From the NCBI GenBank assembly GCA_963565915.1, contig OY751491.1:930001-994000 (forward strand): a DNA stretch of 64,000 bases, read 5' to 3'. Each line of letters opens with the position of its first letter. Within the stretch, counting starts at the first letter, position 1. The stretch is from Entoloma clypeatum (taxonomy: Eukaryota > Basidiomycota > Agaricomycetes > Agaricales > Entolomataceae). Under the pieces are notes generated by a model, which ran no database searches, was not told the DNA's origin, and saw only the letters and a program-made list of their open reading frames with translations. Of the stretch, positions 9,158-20,208 are shown piece by piece. A program made the position numbers and the translations under genes.

Positions 9158-10763
9158 CAGTAGCTCAAAAAACTGTCCCAATGTTTGGCTGTTTTGTACT
9201 GTATTGCTAATAACACAACAGGCACTTGTGATAATTTTCTGCAAAAAAGATATGTTATCCTGTATCATCTTAGCTTTCTTTTGAGCCCTGGGTCATGTGG
9301 TTTGAACAAATATTGATGGAATAATAAATAAAACAAAATAATCAATCATTGGGACAGTTTTTTGACCCTTGGTTATTTACACAATTAGTACTTGGTATGA
9401 CCCCCTTTTGCCTTGATAACTGCTTGTATCCTTCTAGGCATGCTTTCTATAAGTCTTTGGCATGCTTCTGGTGTAATTTTGTTCCACTCTTCTGCAACCC
9501 TCTCCCACAACTCATGTACCCCTTTTGGTGGACTTGGATATTTCCTCACATTCTTCTTCAGCTCTACCCAGAGGTGTTCAATGGCATTGAGATCAGGGGA
9601 TTGGGCAGGCCAGACCAGAACTTGAATGTTGTTGTCCTCAAACCACTTTGTTGCCTTGTTGGAGGCATGTTTGGGGTCATTGTCCTGCTGAAATATCCTT
9701 TCCCCCTCTGCCATCTCCAACTTTTCAAAGCTTTCCACCACTCCTTCATCCAAAATTTGGCAGTATTGGTCTGCATTCATGATCCCCTGAACCTCTGTAA
9801 GCACCCCCACCCCATTCCAGCCCATGCACCCCCATACCATAAGGTTATTCCCCCCTCCATGCTTGACTGTAGGAGTAGTGGTTCTGTCAGAAAGTGGTTC
9901 CCCCCTTTTTTTCCAAGTATACACCCTCCCATCTGATCCAATCCTGTTAATTTTTGTCTCATCTGACCACAAGACCCTCTTCCAATCCTCAACTGTCCAA
10001 TTTTCATGGTACCTGGCAAATCTGAGACGCTCCAGTCGATGGGCCTTTTTAAGCAGAGGACGTTTCTGCTTGACAACAGAGCGAAAGTCATCAGATTTGA
10101 GTGCATTTCTGACTGTTTGAGGTGTGACAGGATTGGGGAGGATGTTGTTGATGTAGTGGGTAGCTTGAACAGCATTATCAAGCTTTCCTGTAGTGATTTG
10201 TCGAATAATTGATTGCTTGTCACGAGGAGTAAGCTTGGAAGGACGGCCCCCTCTGCTGTTTTCCTTGTCCCCATCAACCTCCTTCTTGATTCTACCAATG
10301 GTAGACTTGCCCACACCAGTTTTTTCCTCAATTTGATGCAAAGTATAACCTTCTTGAAGAAGGGAAACCACAGAGGAGTGCTTGGTAGAAGATGTGGGCC
10401 TCATATGATGGTGGAAGAGGAAGAGAAGGGTTGAAATAATTTCAACATGTCAAACTGATGTAAACAAGGTCACATGATTTTGTTTATTACTCCCACACTC
10501 AAACTCACTGTGATTTGGCTTGCTATAGCAGGGATATTGCCAAAATGACCAAGGGTCAAAAAACTGTTCCAATGATTGATTATTTTGTTTTATTTATTAT
10601 TCCATCAATATTTGTTCAAACCACATGACCCAGGGCTCAAAAGAAAGCTAAGATGATACAGAATAACATATCTTTTTTGCAGAAAATTATCACAAGTGCC
10701 TGTTGTGTTATTAGCAATACAGTACAAAACAGCCAAACATTGGGACAGTTTTTTGAGCTACTG
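9158..10763 (-). mobile_element. intact Tc1/mariner element, IR/DR type
   Basis: 1,606 bp, flanked by TA (9156-9157 and 10,764-10,765). Ends are CAGTAGCTCAAAAAACTG and its inverse. Terminal inverted repeats are long, about 216 bp (9158-9373 and 10,548-10,763). The word CAAAAAACTGT(C/T)CCAATG is present near both the outer and inner end of each repeat, the IR/DR layout known from Sleeping Beauty-type elements. The empty site survives in the second TIR element near 54,238-54,242 (TAATAATAGTTGG). Confidence 0.93.
9385..10404 (-). CDS. Tc1/mariner transposase, DD34E
   Basis: 339 residues, full length for the family and uninterrupted. N-terminal helix-turn-helix DNA-binding region (HQIEEKTGVGKSTIGRIKKE, residues about 23-42) followed by a GRPSKLT hook-like segment. 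The catalytic triad is seen in LWSDETK, in QQDNDPKH, and in PDLNAIEHLW; exactly 34 residues separate the second Asp from the Glu. It cuts and pastes the surrounding element in the nucleus. The start is the first ATG of the frame, about 140 bp inside the right inverted repeat. Complete frame and ends suggest a recently active copy. Confidence 0.93.
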   Translation of the reverse strand: MRPTSSTKHSSVVSLLQEGYTLHQIEEKTGVGKSTIGRIKKEVDGDKENSRGGRPSKLTPRDKQSIIRQITTGKLDNAVQATHYINNILPNPVTPQTVRNALKSDDFRSVVKQKRPLLKKAHRLERLRFARYHENWTVEDWKRVLWSDETKINRIGSDGRVYTWKKRGEPLSDRTTTPTVKHGGGNNLMVWGCMGWNGVGVLTEVQGIMNADQYCQILDEGVVESFEKLEMAEGERIFQQDNDPKHASNKATKWFEDNNIQVLVWPAQSPDLNAIEHLWVELKKNVRKYPSPPKGVHELWERVAEEWNKITPEACQRLIESMPRRIQAVIKAKGGHTKY

Positions 10764-10765
10764 TA

Positions 10766-11180
10766 GTTGGAAGTGATAGAACTCATCAATAGATATGTAG
10801 TCACCTTCTGAAACACCTTGTATCATTTTTCAGATGTCTAGATAGAATAGAAATAATGAAATGTACAGATTTCAGTAAAAGTGTTATATCTCCATACCAA
10901 ATGAACCAAATGTGGAAAACAGATGTGCTGTGAGATCCCCTGAATGTGGAGAATCCAAAGCTGAAATAAAAATTTTGGTCAAATTTTCGACCTCTTTTCC
11001 TCATATTCACCTTATTATGTCCTTGAATTTTATTTGAATGGTCTCAATAGGTTCACATACAATGGTTAAATAGTATATATATATTAAATGTAATCGTGGA
11101 AAGGAGGAAGTAAGAAATGTTGCTTTTTGGGTTTGAGAAAACCTATGATGGACTGTTGATCAAAATTTGTGATGAATAGA
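10766..11180 (+). other. AT-rich body of the TIR element, no gene
   Basis: No coding potential seen. Aligns by eye with 54,243-54,650 of the second copy. Confidence 0.5.
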
Positions 11181-11184
11181 CATC

Positions 11185-11412
11185 ACTCATGCCCAACGGC
11201 CCCCTCTAGCGCCCAACGGCATTGTCTCATGCCCAATGGCCTCTTTTTGCACCCAACGGCATCCTCTCATGCCCAATGGCTCCCTCTCATGCCCAATGGC
11301 CCCCTCTCATGTCGACCTGCGCCCAACACCCTCCCTTTGTGCTCAACAGCGCCCCTCATGTACAACTGCCACCAACCATGCCCAGCGGCGTCCACTTGCA
11401 CCCAACGGTGTC
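11185..11412 (+). repeat. 20-bp minisatellite, array 2
   Basis: About eleven units with core GCCCAACGGC or GCCCAATGGC and variable intervening bases. Part of the TIR element. Confidence 0.75.
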
Positions 11413-11559
11413 AAACAGACTGGTGTGACCAGTCCCTGATGGGTCTGGTCTCGTTTTCGGAAGAGGCTGTGTCAGTGAGAGACCAGTCCAGTCCTTGGTC
11501 CCTCCCTTTTGGGGGTCAAAAATGAGACTGGACCATCCTTTTAAACACTACACTTCTTT

Positions 11560-12335
11560 TCAGTGAAGAAACATTCATCTTCTTAGTCATTTTTCATTCA
11601 CAAAAACAGCACCTCAATCACAGAACTGCCCATACTGCACACTGTGTCGCCGCCCTCTTCAGATGATTTGGCACTTTCAGCGGCATTGAAGGAGTGGCAT
11701 CAAGCCCCTTGATGGGGGGGGTCATGGTCATGGTTATCAAGCGTGGACACCAGCATAAATACCAGCCCACGGTTGTTGAGAATGTTCTGCCCAATCAAGA
11801 TACAGTGAGCGGCCTCAGGATTGAAGTCCATTTCATGAACTATGATCCAAATGCACTGTTCCCGAAGGTGATCTTCGATTATGATGATGTGATTGAATTT
11901 GAGTATGAGTTCCATCCAAGATACATTCATCCTCTGATGCTAATCAATGATTCTTACTTTCAGCACCAAGCAAGAGCTATTCAAGTTCCAGTACCCACAA
12001 AGTCACCTCTTCGACCCACCTTTCCATGACCCACTTTCCCATGCCTGGACCCCCCCACCCATCTTAATTGCAAGCACCCCTATGCCTGAGCCTGGAGGCT
12101 CATCGTCCACCCCATCTTGGGATCCATTGTCGTGGACTCCAGGTCGCTACTCCTGCCACACAACACCCTCCACATCCATGCCCACTCCTGATCATGATCT
12201 TCTTGATCCATGTTTCTTGGGGCGTCAAAGTACAGGTGAAGGTTACTGGCAGCCAGTTAAACCTGTCGCAGGTCTATGTTTCCAGCACCATGCAGGAGTG
12301 CATGGTAGATTGTCAAAAGCGGGCTCGCAACTGAC
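11560..12335 (+). pseudogene. KOW-motif protein remnant, part 2
   Basis: Continues the gene broken at 8340. Readable segments include LRIEVHFMNYDPNALFPKVI and DYDDVIEFEYEFHPRYIHP, then a Pro/Ser/Thr-rich tail (SSTPSWDPLSWTPGRYSC), an order I recall from multicopy KOW proteins of mushrooms. The frame is broken several times. No protein is likely made. Confidence 0.45.
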
Positions 12336-12514
12336 ATTTTTTTACTATCATTTTATTTTGATAAGAATCCCTCCCCCGCCCTACATACATTATTATCATC
12401 ACGCTTAGGGCATTTAATATGATATATTTACACTTGAATCATATTGCTTGCTTGCAGAAAGAAGTTTCAGAGATGTGCAAGTGTTTTGTTTGAATTTGTG
12501 TTCGTTGTGTTTAC

Positions 12515-12745
12515 GAGGCACCAGCTCAAGCCGGCAGCCAAACCAAAACTGCTTACAATTACGGCTCTGGAAGTCATGGCTTCAGAACATCACAGTTTGG
12601 CTGGGTTTTGGCTCTGTGCAGTGCAGTTTCAGCTCAGAGCTGACTGGAGTCAGAACCATGGCAACACTAAATCAGACCAGATAGTTTTGATTATTTTGGT
12701 TTTCTGCCAGGTTTGGTTTTGACCAGTGGGCTTGAGCCTTGACAT
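12515..12745. mobile_element. possible small MITE
   Basis: About 230 bp with imperfect inverted ends: CTCAAGCC and CAAACCAAAAC on the left against GTTTGGTTTTG and GGCTTGAG on the right. The inside is dense in GGCTCTG/CAGAGCT words. No clear target duplication was found. Confidence 0.35.
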
Positions 12746-12872
12746 AATGAGGAGAAGAGGCAACAAGACGAAGAACAGTATGAAGAACAGGTCACAGAAG
12801 CAGAAGGTGAGGAGGCAAGAAGGAGGAATGACAAACTTGGTCTATCCCGTACTCCAGAACCTACAAATTTAG

Positions 12873-13142
12873 GCATCTCCGCCTTCTCTGCTGTCCAAGA
12901 TTGTTGCTACTGCCGGTGTTACCACAGAGGAGGTCTTCAAACATGTCCTTAATCAAGTCAGTGCTCTCATGGCACTGACATCATCTCTCAAAGCCCAGCA
13001 CTCTGCCACACAATCAACAATTTCAGCCCTTGAAAACAAAGTCACGGTTCATGCACTCAAAGCCATTGTTCAAGCTACTCAGACAATCCAAGTCCACACA
13101 GAGACACAAACTTCTCCTCATAAGGAAAAACCTAAATGGTGA
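12873..13142 (+). pseudogene. coiled-coil protein fragment, unknown
   Basis: Open frame of 89 codons without an upstream ATG. It encodes a helix-rich stretch (TTEEVFKHVLNQVSALMALT, then SSLKAQHSATQSTISALENK) with heptad-like hydrophobic spacing. I do not recognise the family; it may be the end of the KOW gene or a gag-like fragment. Confidence 0.3.
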
Positions 13143-13635
13143 AATCGGTACCAATGAGATTCACATGTACCAAAATTATCCCCAGTGGACAAAATGGACC
13201 AGTTGGTGCTCCCATGAACATGGTATTGTTCCATTATCAGTAAATTATATCTCATTTGAACATAGTTGTAGAGACAGCCAAATTTTATAACTAATATAAG
13301 CATTAATGGCATACTAACAGTGCACAATTCTATATAAGTGATGGTCGGTAAAGGTGTTTGTGCAGAACATGTTGCATGGGTCAAGGACATTACCGCTTGT
13401 CCATTTGTCCAGTGTGCGGGCTCCAAAATGAGGAGGAGGTGGATTCTCATTTTTTATCTTTGTAAGTACTTGTCAGATGCCAAGCCTCCGTAGGCATATA
13501 CATAGCTACAACACGCAGGTGGTCTTGTTGGATGTCATTGTCAAAGTTGTTTCAAACTCTGCTTGGTAATATGATACATGTTGGCCTGTGTTTCTCTCAT
13601 CTCTAACCACCACCCTCTCTCTCTCTGACAGCCTG
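13143..13635. other. no feature seen
   Basis: AT-rich sequence without convincing coding potential; a short piece near 13,360-13,450 could be a decayed Cys-rich peptide. Confidence 0.3.
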
Positions 13636-13639
13636 TATG

Positions 13640-14080
13640 TCCAACAGCCTCTCTCACCTCCAACGGCTGCCTCTTGCGTCCAACAGCCACCTCTCATCTC
13701 CAACAGCCATCTCTCACTCCAACCGCTCCCTCTCATGCCCAACGGACTCCACTCATGCCCAACGGCACCCTCTCATCCCCAATGGCTGCCTCTCACCCCT
13801 CTCTTGTCCACAATGGTGTCCTCTCGTGCCCAACACGTCACTTCATGCTCAACAGCACCCTCTCGTCCCCAATGGCCGTCCCTTGTCCCCAACGGCTGCT
13901 TCACATGCCCAACACTCGCCACTCACATCCAACAGTGTCCTCTGTGCCAACACCTGTCACTCATGCTCAATGGTGTCCTCTTGTACCCAACAGCATCCTT
14001 TCACCCCCAACTGCCATCCCTCATCCCCAATGGCTACCTCGTGTGCCCAACGGCACTCTTGCATGCCCAAATTAATCATT
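13640..14080 (+). repeat. 20-bp minisatellite, array 3
   Basis: About 22 units of 19-20 bp with cores CCAACGG, CCAACAG, CCAATGG. All three frames stay open because 20 bp rotates the frame, giving spurious Pro/His/Ser/Asn-rich ORFs. Confidence 0.8.
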
Positions 14081-14109
14081 ATTATTATTATTATTTTATT
14101 TGTAGTTTA

Positions 14110-14235
14110 TAATATGTTTTTGCCTACTGCCTATCCATACCCGTACCCATGCGGATAGGTACCCATGTGGGTACAGGTACAGGTCAGTGTTCCAGTACCT
14201 GCGGGAGTACCCATGCCATTCTCTAGTCCCTCTTG
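14110..14235. repeat. GTACCC word cluster
   Basis: Dense GTACCC/GGGTAC words including the perfect palindrome GTACCCATGTGGGTAC near 14,159. It contains AGTGTTCCAGTACC near 14,186, resembling the AGTGTT termini of the TIR elements. A related cluster is at 40,385-40,495. Confidence 0.5.
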
Positions 14236-14237
14236 CC

Positions 14238-14705
14238 CAATGCAGCCATCTCTCTCGCCTCCAACTGCCGCCTCTCATGCCCAACTGCCATCTCTCTTTC
14301 CCAACAGCTGCTACTTGCGCCCAACAACCATCTCTCATGCTGAACAGCCCCCCTCTGTCCCTCTTGTCTAATACGGCTGTCCCTCTCCATCTCTCGCATA
14401 CAACTGCCGCCTCTCATGTCCAACTGCCGCCTCTCACACCCAACTGCCATCCATCTCCATCTCCTCTTGCCCAACTGCCATTCCTCTCCGTCTGCCACCT
14501 CTCATGTCCAACTGCCTTTCCTCTCCATCTCTCATGTCCAACAGCCACCCCTCATGCCCAACTCCCTCCATCTCTTGCGCTGAATGGCCCCCCTCTGCCC
14601 CTCTTGCCCAATATGGCAGTTTCTCTCCGTCTCTCACATCCAACTGCTGCCTCTCATGCCCAACTGCCATCCATCTCTGTCTTCTCTTGCCCAACTGCTG
14701 TCCCT
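14238..14705 (+). repeat. 20-bp minisatellite, array 4
   Basis: Degenerate units, many with core CCCAACTGCC instead of CCCAACGGCC, interleaved with CATCTCTC words. Confidence 0.7.
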
Positions 14706-15430
14706 TTCTGTAAGGGCAAGGCCCTAGAGGAATAGAGAATGATTAAGGGCAAGACCCTGGATGAATAGAGAATGGTTAATGATTGAAGATGGTATTCCTT
14801 TTTCCTTTTTTCCAATTCACATTATCCCCGTCACTCCAATACTCCTCTGACCTCCTCCAACACCACTCTGACATATCTCCGATCATACATTCCAACATGC
14901 AGACCCTTGTCCAACAATCAATAACTTCCCCACACCTCCAATCCCACATTGGCAGTCAATCAAGGTTGACTACTATCAGCAGACACGATACAAGTGATGT
15001 TGTTTGACTAAATACTGACTATTCTTTGACTGGCCAGTCTGTCATAGACTGCATATACTCATTTCACTTTTTGGGGTGTGACTTTGCCTGACTTTGTTTG
15101 ACTAAACCTTTTTACTGAGCATGATTGAGCAAAAGTGGTGCTAATTTGGTTCCATTGGAAAGGCATGGAACAGGTGAAATCCCTGAAACTTTCTTTCCCG
15201 GAACCAATGGTGTTCATTTGATATGATTTACATCAATTGTGTTCCATCAGTGTGCTATCTATGTTCCATTTGGTTCATTTACACATTTGGGCTTTTCCTG
15301 ATGCTCCCACTTCACCAGTACAACACACACTACCGGCAATCACAGATAAAAGACAACCAAAATCAACGTGGGTCAGTGGAGCAGTGTACGTGAGGATTGT
15401 GATAAGGAGAGGGAGCCGCAATCACTTTGC
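14706..15430. other. no gene; TGACT- and GTTCCA-rich patches
   Basis: Positions 14,965-15,110 are enriched in TGACT and 15,150-15,270 in GTTCCA/GGAACC, similar in style to the word clusters at the ends of the TIR elements. No ORF or RNA gene is supported. Confidence 0.35.
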
Positions 15431-15686
15431 ATTATAAATGATCGCGAGGACGGGACTCTAAGGAGGAAGCAATGTTACGATTTCCCCTAATAGATACATC
15501 ACGATAGTCACGGTACACTGTAGATAGAACATCTGTAAGCAAGACATTTCCCTCAGCTTCGAGCTGGTTAATACCACCGTCTTCAGCCTTACCCTCGCGA
15601 CTCAGTGCAGTGCGGCATGACTGGGTTGTTGTGTGTAGGATCTGTGAGCATAGCCTGACAAGTTGATTCCAGCATGAAAGCGAACA

Positions 15687-15862
15687 CATGGAAGAATGTT
15701 TGTTTTCAATTTCCACTATCCATCGCATCTGCTTTTCGCTTCTTGGCAAGAGCATGCTCCATCGGTTCCAAACGCATGGAAGAATGTTTGTTTTTAATTT
15801 CCGCTATCCATCGCATCTGCTTTTCGCTTCTTGGCAAGAGCATGCTCCATCGGTTCCAGGAC
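15687..15862. repeat. 88-bp tandem duplication at the 3' end of the CRN-like gene
   Basis: Two adjacent 88-bp copies, 15,687-15,774 and 15,775-15,862, differing at few positions. They contain the last codons and stop of the CRN-like gene; the second copy in gene direction is non-coding. Confidence 0.85.
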
Positions 15863-18800
15863 ACCCCTAGCCTGATCCTCTGCAACGAAGTGGGCTCTGA
15901 AGGCATCCATATTGATGGTGGCTAACACAACACCTGTGCCGAGCGCAGCAATAGCATTAGTGACAGAAGCGGCCCCTAAGTTGAGATCGGGAGGAAGTGG
16001 GTAGCCACCCACGAAGCGGAGAACACGGTGCCGCTCTATGGCATGGATGAGTTTCTGACGTAGATGAGATGGCTGTTGCAAGATTCAGAGCGAGCTGAGC
16101 ACATGGATGAAACCAATGGACTCACCGACTTCTTAAACCAGTGGTCTTGATGCAGAGAAATGAGGGCATGGCTGATCGTTTTCGCATCGAGGGATTCTTT
16201 GTTACCCACCGTGTAAGACTCGAATTGGCCGATCAAAAGGGCATTCCCACACCATACCAAAACGTCTGGGCCAAAGAGGAAGCTGGGAACAAGCACCGGC
16301 GTGGCGGTCGGGTTTTCAATCCACTTTAAAACCTCGTGAATATCGGCCGCGTATTGCACCGCGCCGAGACCCGGGTTCTGCGGGGCTTCTCCTATAACAT
16401 CCACTGCTACGGCAGTGCCATCAAGACGTCCAACGACCTGGGCCCTTTCGTCAGCCCATTGAGGAATGGTACCGTGAAATTTGAAAATTGTGCTAAAGGG
16501 GACTGGGTAGCGCAGTGCTCGAAGCAGACACAAAATGATCAGCTCCTTGTAAGCAGGTCCACGAGAGGACTGAGAAGCAAGTCGCGTTCGGAGATTTACT
16601 TGCAGATTGAGGTCAGGGTGATTATCGAGCCACTTCATCAGGGACAGAAATGCAAGTGGCTCGACTATTTGACCCCCGTGTCTGTCGCGGAGACGAGCTA
16701 ACTCATACTCGACAAGTCGGACAGTGACAGGTCCGAACGTCGGAGAATCCCCCTTAGTCAAGTGAGACTGTATAACCTGGGCTGCTTCTCGAAGTGCGAC
16801 CGGATCTGAGCTACGTGAAATGAGGAAATGGAGGTTGAAGGAAAAGCTTACCCGCCTGGAGTCTATCCCATTCAAAACCGGTCATCCAGACCGCGATATT
16901 CAACTCAGGCTCATTCGAAGTAAAAGGAAGGCCACTATCGCCTGGGAAGCAAGTCGTATGTTCGTTGATAAATGCATTCAGCAGTTTGTGCAGCCCATTC
17001 GCCAAGAGGTATTCCAGAAAGGATACGGAGAAACGATATCTGCTGTCCGTCAGATGGACTCTGTCGGTCAAAACGAAAGTGTCTGCTCACCGACCCAGAA
17101 GATATTCCCGAATCCGTTGTTGCAAGCGATACCCAGAAGGTGTCTCCAAAAAGGAGTCAGGGAGGTACTGTTCGAGGAACTTCTTCAATTTCGGCCAGGT
17201 ATCGAACATCCCAAGATTGTGGAACAATTCAAATCCAACAGGTTTTGACACTCCAGATGCCATGGCTTCATGTAGCTCCTCTAGCGACACGCCTGTACCG
17301 GACACAACGAGCTTGATCGGCATGTTAGTGAAGACTTTGACTATTTCGCCGAGGATTGATCGGGTTACTTCCTCGCTTGCGGATGATATAAAGGAATAAC
17401 GATATAATCTGACCGCCTGCTGTGCTTCGTCCAGCCCAACTATGAAGTGCGCAGAAGGCACATATTTCTGGCGAATGGTACCCAGGCGTCCAATCAATAT
17501 GTCAAGAGCTTCATTTGAGGCCTGGCGAAGACAACCCCTCATAATCTGAACAAATGGATGGTCGGTCCTGCCTAGGTTGGACAACTGGAACAGCAACCAA
17601 ATGCGCTTATGCTTTTCCTGCAATTCCCCGTCGACCTCGATCGCGAGCTCGAGGAACAGTTGGAAAGCCACTATGCGTGCAGCCATAACTCTCCTGAGGA
17701 GCCTAGATGCAATCAGGCGGTTGATTTCGCTTTGAGCAGCGCGTTTCTCGGAAGATAGCGGGCGAAGGTCGGATATCCATTCACGATAATCAGCGGCTTG
17801 ATCCAAAGAATACTGCAAATCTGGGACGCCAACGCCGTTGACATCCTGAACTACAACAAAGTAGAATCCCCAGTACACCGTGAGGCTTTCCAACATGCGC
17901 CGTGTTTTCCCTGATCCGGATGTGTTGCAAACGCACCTACGTCTTGTGGTGAGAATAGTTCGAAGCACAGGTAATAACTACATACATGTGTTGAACACCT
18001 TCAAATCTCTTGGTGATTTCAGCACGATCGCACATATGGAGATTATGAAATAAAAGACTTGGGTTGCGATTGCGATAAGATGGTATTTGGAGGCTTGCGA
18101 GAAAGTCGCGGTTGCTCGGCGTGGCATTGTCCGGAGGAACCCAGGTGGGTGGCTCAGGACTTTTCAGAAATGTCTCAACCACCACGCGAAGCGATTGGAG
18201 CTCCTTTGCAATCCGCTGGTCGATTACGTCGATACCGAGGATATACTCTGTCGGTGTAATGTCCCACTTCGCCCTATTCCCTACTGCTAACGAAGTGAGC
18301 AACCAGTAGATTTGAGAAAATCAACGCGGTTGCGATGGCAATTGGAAAGGAAAGTCGGCAATGTTAGGGCAAGAATCTATCAGCGGTGTACAGCCATGGA
18401 AAAGCACCGTCACTCACCAATACCCGGTTTCCATACAACAATATGTAAACGATCGAGGGAAGGTTGGGTTGGAAAAATATAGGCGACGGAACGAGCAGAC
18501 GGTAATTTCTCAGCCAGTTGTTCATCGCCGCGGATAGACGCAAGGTCGTTTAGGTTCACATCGATGGGATTGGTATCTTTGGGCTAAAAGGGCAGGGAAG
18601 TAAGCCATATTGTCTGACATCGCGAATCTCACACCTTCCAGAGTACTAGGTTGTGGGCACCAACGCCAGCTAATGAATCATCTTTTCGTTTCTCTTGGAT
18701 CTTCTCCTTGAGGTGGCTAACTTTGAATTTCGGATTGTGCCACAATGAACCTCGAACATTCACGGAAACACCTCGGATTCGCCTTCGATGATGCAATAAA

Positions 18801-19014
18801 GCTGAAGGTCGTCATCGCTGAGGTCCATAGCGGCCTCCGCTTGGTCAGATGTGGACAACGGAAAGGGTGCGCCGCTTGCTGTGGAGTGCGGGGAAAGGGC
18901 GTTGGCGTCCTTGACTGCGAGGTCTGGAGGCTGTGTTGGGTTTGGTGATGCGTTATCGCCTTTTCTTGCCCGATGGAGAAAGCTACTTACGGTATCAACG
19001 ATCTTCCTTTTCAT
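15794..19014 (-). CDS. Crinkler (CRN)-like gene, seven exons, one frame break
   Basis: Minus-strand gene. Exons: 19,014-18,635; 18,583-18,418; 18,283-17,986; 17,936-17,091; 17,039-16,852; 16,805-16,126; 16,072-15,794. Introns are GT-AG, 46-54 bp except one of 134 bp (18,284-18,417), and each join keeps the frame. Features seen: an N-terminal header like the ubiquitin-fold header of Crinklers (LQLYCIIEGESEVFP near the start of the header); a P-loop, CNTSGSGKT, at the start of exon 4; a LVGLDEAQ-type Walker B-like segment (seen as FIVGLDEAQQ); and a C-terminal domain with GPDVLVW and LLIGQF segments that may be a decayed nuclease fold. The reading frame breaks inside exon 1 near 18,763, so the copy may be dead or contain a sequencing error. 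Fungal Crinklers are thought to act as effectors or in conflict between nuclei. Family call is by recall. Confidence 0.6.
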
Positions 19015-19179
19015 AATGGCAAGACCACGAGAGTAAGAGTGTGTTCAGCCCACATATTTTGGCTCTGATCTCACGCGAGAAACTTCGGCCGGTCTCCCGA
19101 AGTTGATCTCGGAGCTTAAAAACAAACCAAGGGGTCCTTCCTCTTTTGGGAGATGGCCATCGATTGATAACTTGAAACC

Positions 19180-20144
19180 ATGCCACCATCTCCATCGCCT
19201 GGTGCGTGCGCAGCGCAACTGCGTCAAGAATTCATCCGAACGAAGGTTGCCTTCATCATGACCCTCATTCTGACGATTGTCATCCCTACTGTGTTGCATG
19301 TCCTTGACAAATATCATAATTGTTATTACAACAAGGAACCATATCATATGTCTCTCCTTTCTGGCAAGGGTTGGGTGCAGGAGCTTCTCAATGGACATCC
19401 TGAACGCATCCGGACTGAACTCGGTGTCCATAAGGCAGTTTTTCTTGGATTGTGCATGGAACTTTGAGCTGCAGGTTATACAGACTCTCATAATGGTGTC
19501 ACCCTTGAGGAGCAGCTCGCTATTTTCCTCTACACATGTGTCACTGGGCTTACAGTTCAGCATGTTGGGGAGTGGTTCCAGAGGGCCAACGCAACTATAT
19601 CATTGTATGTTTTCATAGACAGATTCTATCATGTTTACTGATGCTCTGCTTTTCAATCTCAGTAGTTATTTCAGAAAAATGGCAGTAATCTTTTCGGCAC
19701 CACCCATCTATACTAGATTCGTGAAACAGCCCAATACCATGAATCCACCCACTTCCTTCTTCCGAAACAATGGCAAGCTTTGGCCTTATTTCCGATGTGC
19801 TCTTGGAGCCATCGATGGAAGCCACATTCACGCACACCCACATGGAGCCAAATGACACCTATATGGAAACCGAAAGGGTTTCTTCTCTCACAACTGTCTT
19901 TTTTCTTTACATTTGGTTTAACTGGTTGGGAAGGATCGGCTTCGGATGCAAAGATATACACAAGTGCAGTTCACAAGCACGGACTCAGTATACCTGAGGG
20001 GTGGTACTATCTTGCAGACGCTGGATTTCCACACTGCATGGAGCTTTTAATTCCGTTCTGTGGAACCCGCTATCATTTGGCAGAGTGGGGTCGTGCCAAT
20101 GCAAGGTATGTATCATTGGTCAATGATACTTTGGGTGATTTTTA
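19180..20144 (+). pseudogene. PIF/Harbinger (HARBI1-like) transposase pseudogene
   Basis: Readable order: an N-terminal helical region with ERIRTELGVHKAVFLGL, a TLEEQLAIFLYTCVTGL segment, then the DDE nuclease pieces ALGAIDGSHIHAHP, GLTGWEGSASDAKIY and YYLADAGFP, ending YHLAEWGRANAR. The two acidic positions in AIDGSH and ASDAK fit the family's catalytic core. Breaks: in-frame TGA at 19,465-19,467, and at least one deletion or frameshift between 19,840 and 19,920. A GT-AG intron of about 60 bp is likely between about 19,604 and 19,664. Harbinger needs a second Myb/SANT-like protein; one lies at 30.0-31.3 kb. Confidence 0.75.
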
Positions 20145-20208
20145 GTGAAAAATAATGGTAGGCCTCGAATGCCACAAGAACTGTTCAATCTATGACATGC
20201 CTGTTTAC

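Larger units (their letters stand above)
8341..11549 (+). mobile_element. TIR element, MULE-like, with 10-bp target duplication
   Basis: Left end AGTGTTTCAAGGTCCAGTC; right end, read inward on the other strand, AGTGTTTAAAAGGATGGTCC. Exact 10-bp direct repeat ACACTTCTTT flanks it (8331-8340 and 11,550-11,559). Without the nested 1.6-kb Tc1 element it is about 1.6 kb. It encodes no protein. Contents in order: a GGTCC/GACCGGTC word cluster, a tRNA-like segment, about 1 kb of AT-rich sequence, a 20-bp minisatellite, and a second GGTC cluster. TSDs of 9-11 bp are typical of Mutator-like elements, so a non-autonomous MULE is my best guess. A second copy lies at 53,410. Confidence 0.72.

Noticed and set aside
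9349..9936. Plus-strand 195-codon frame opposite the Tc1 transposase
   Set aside because: Exact antisense shadow of the transposase.
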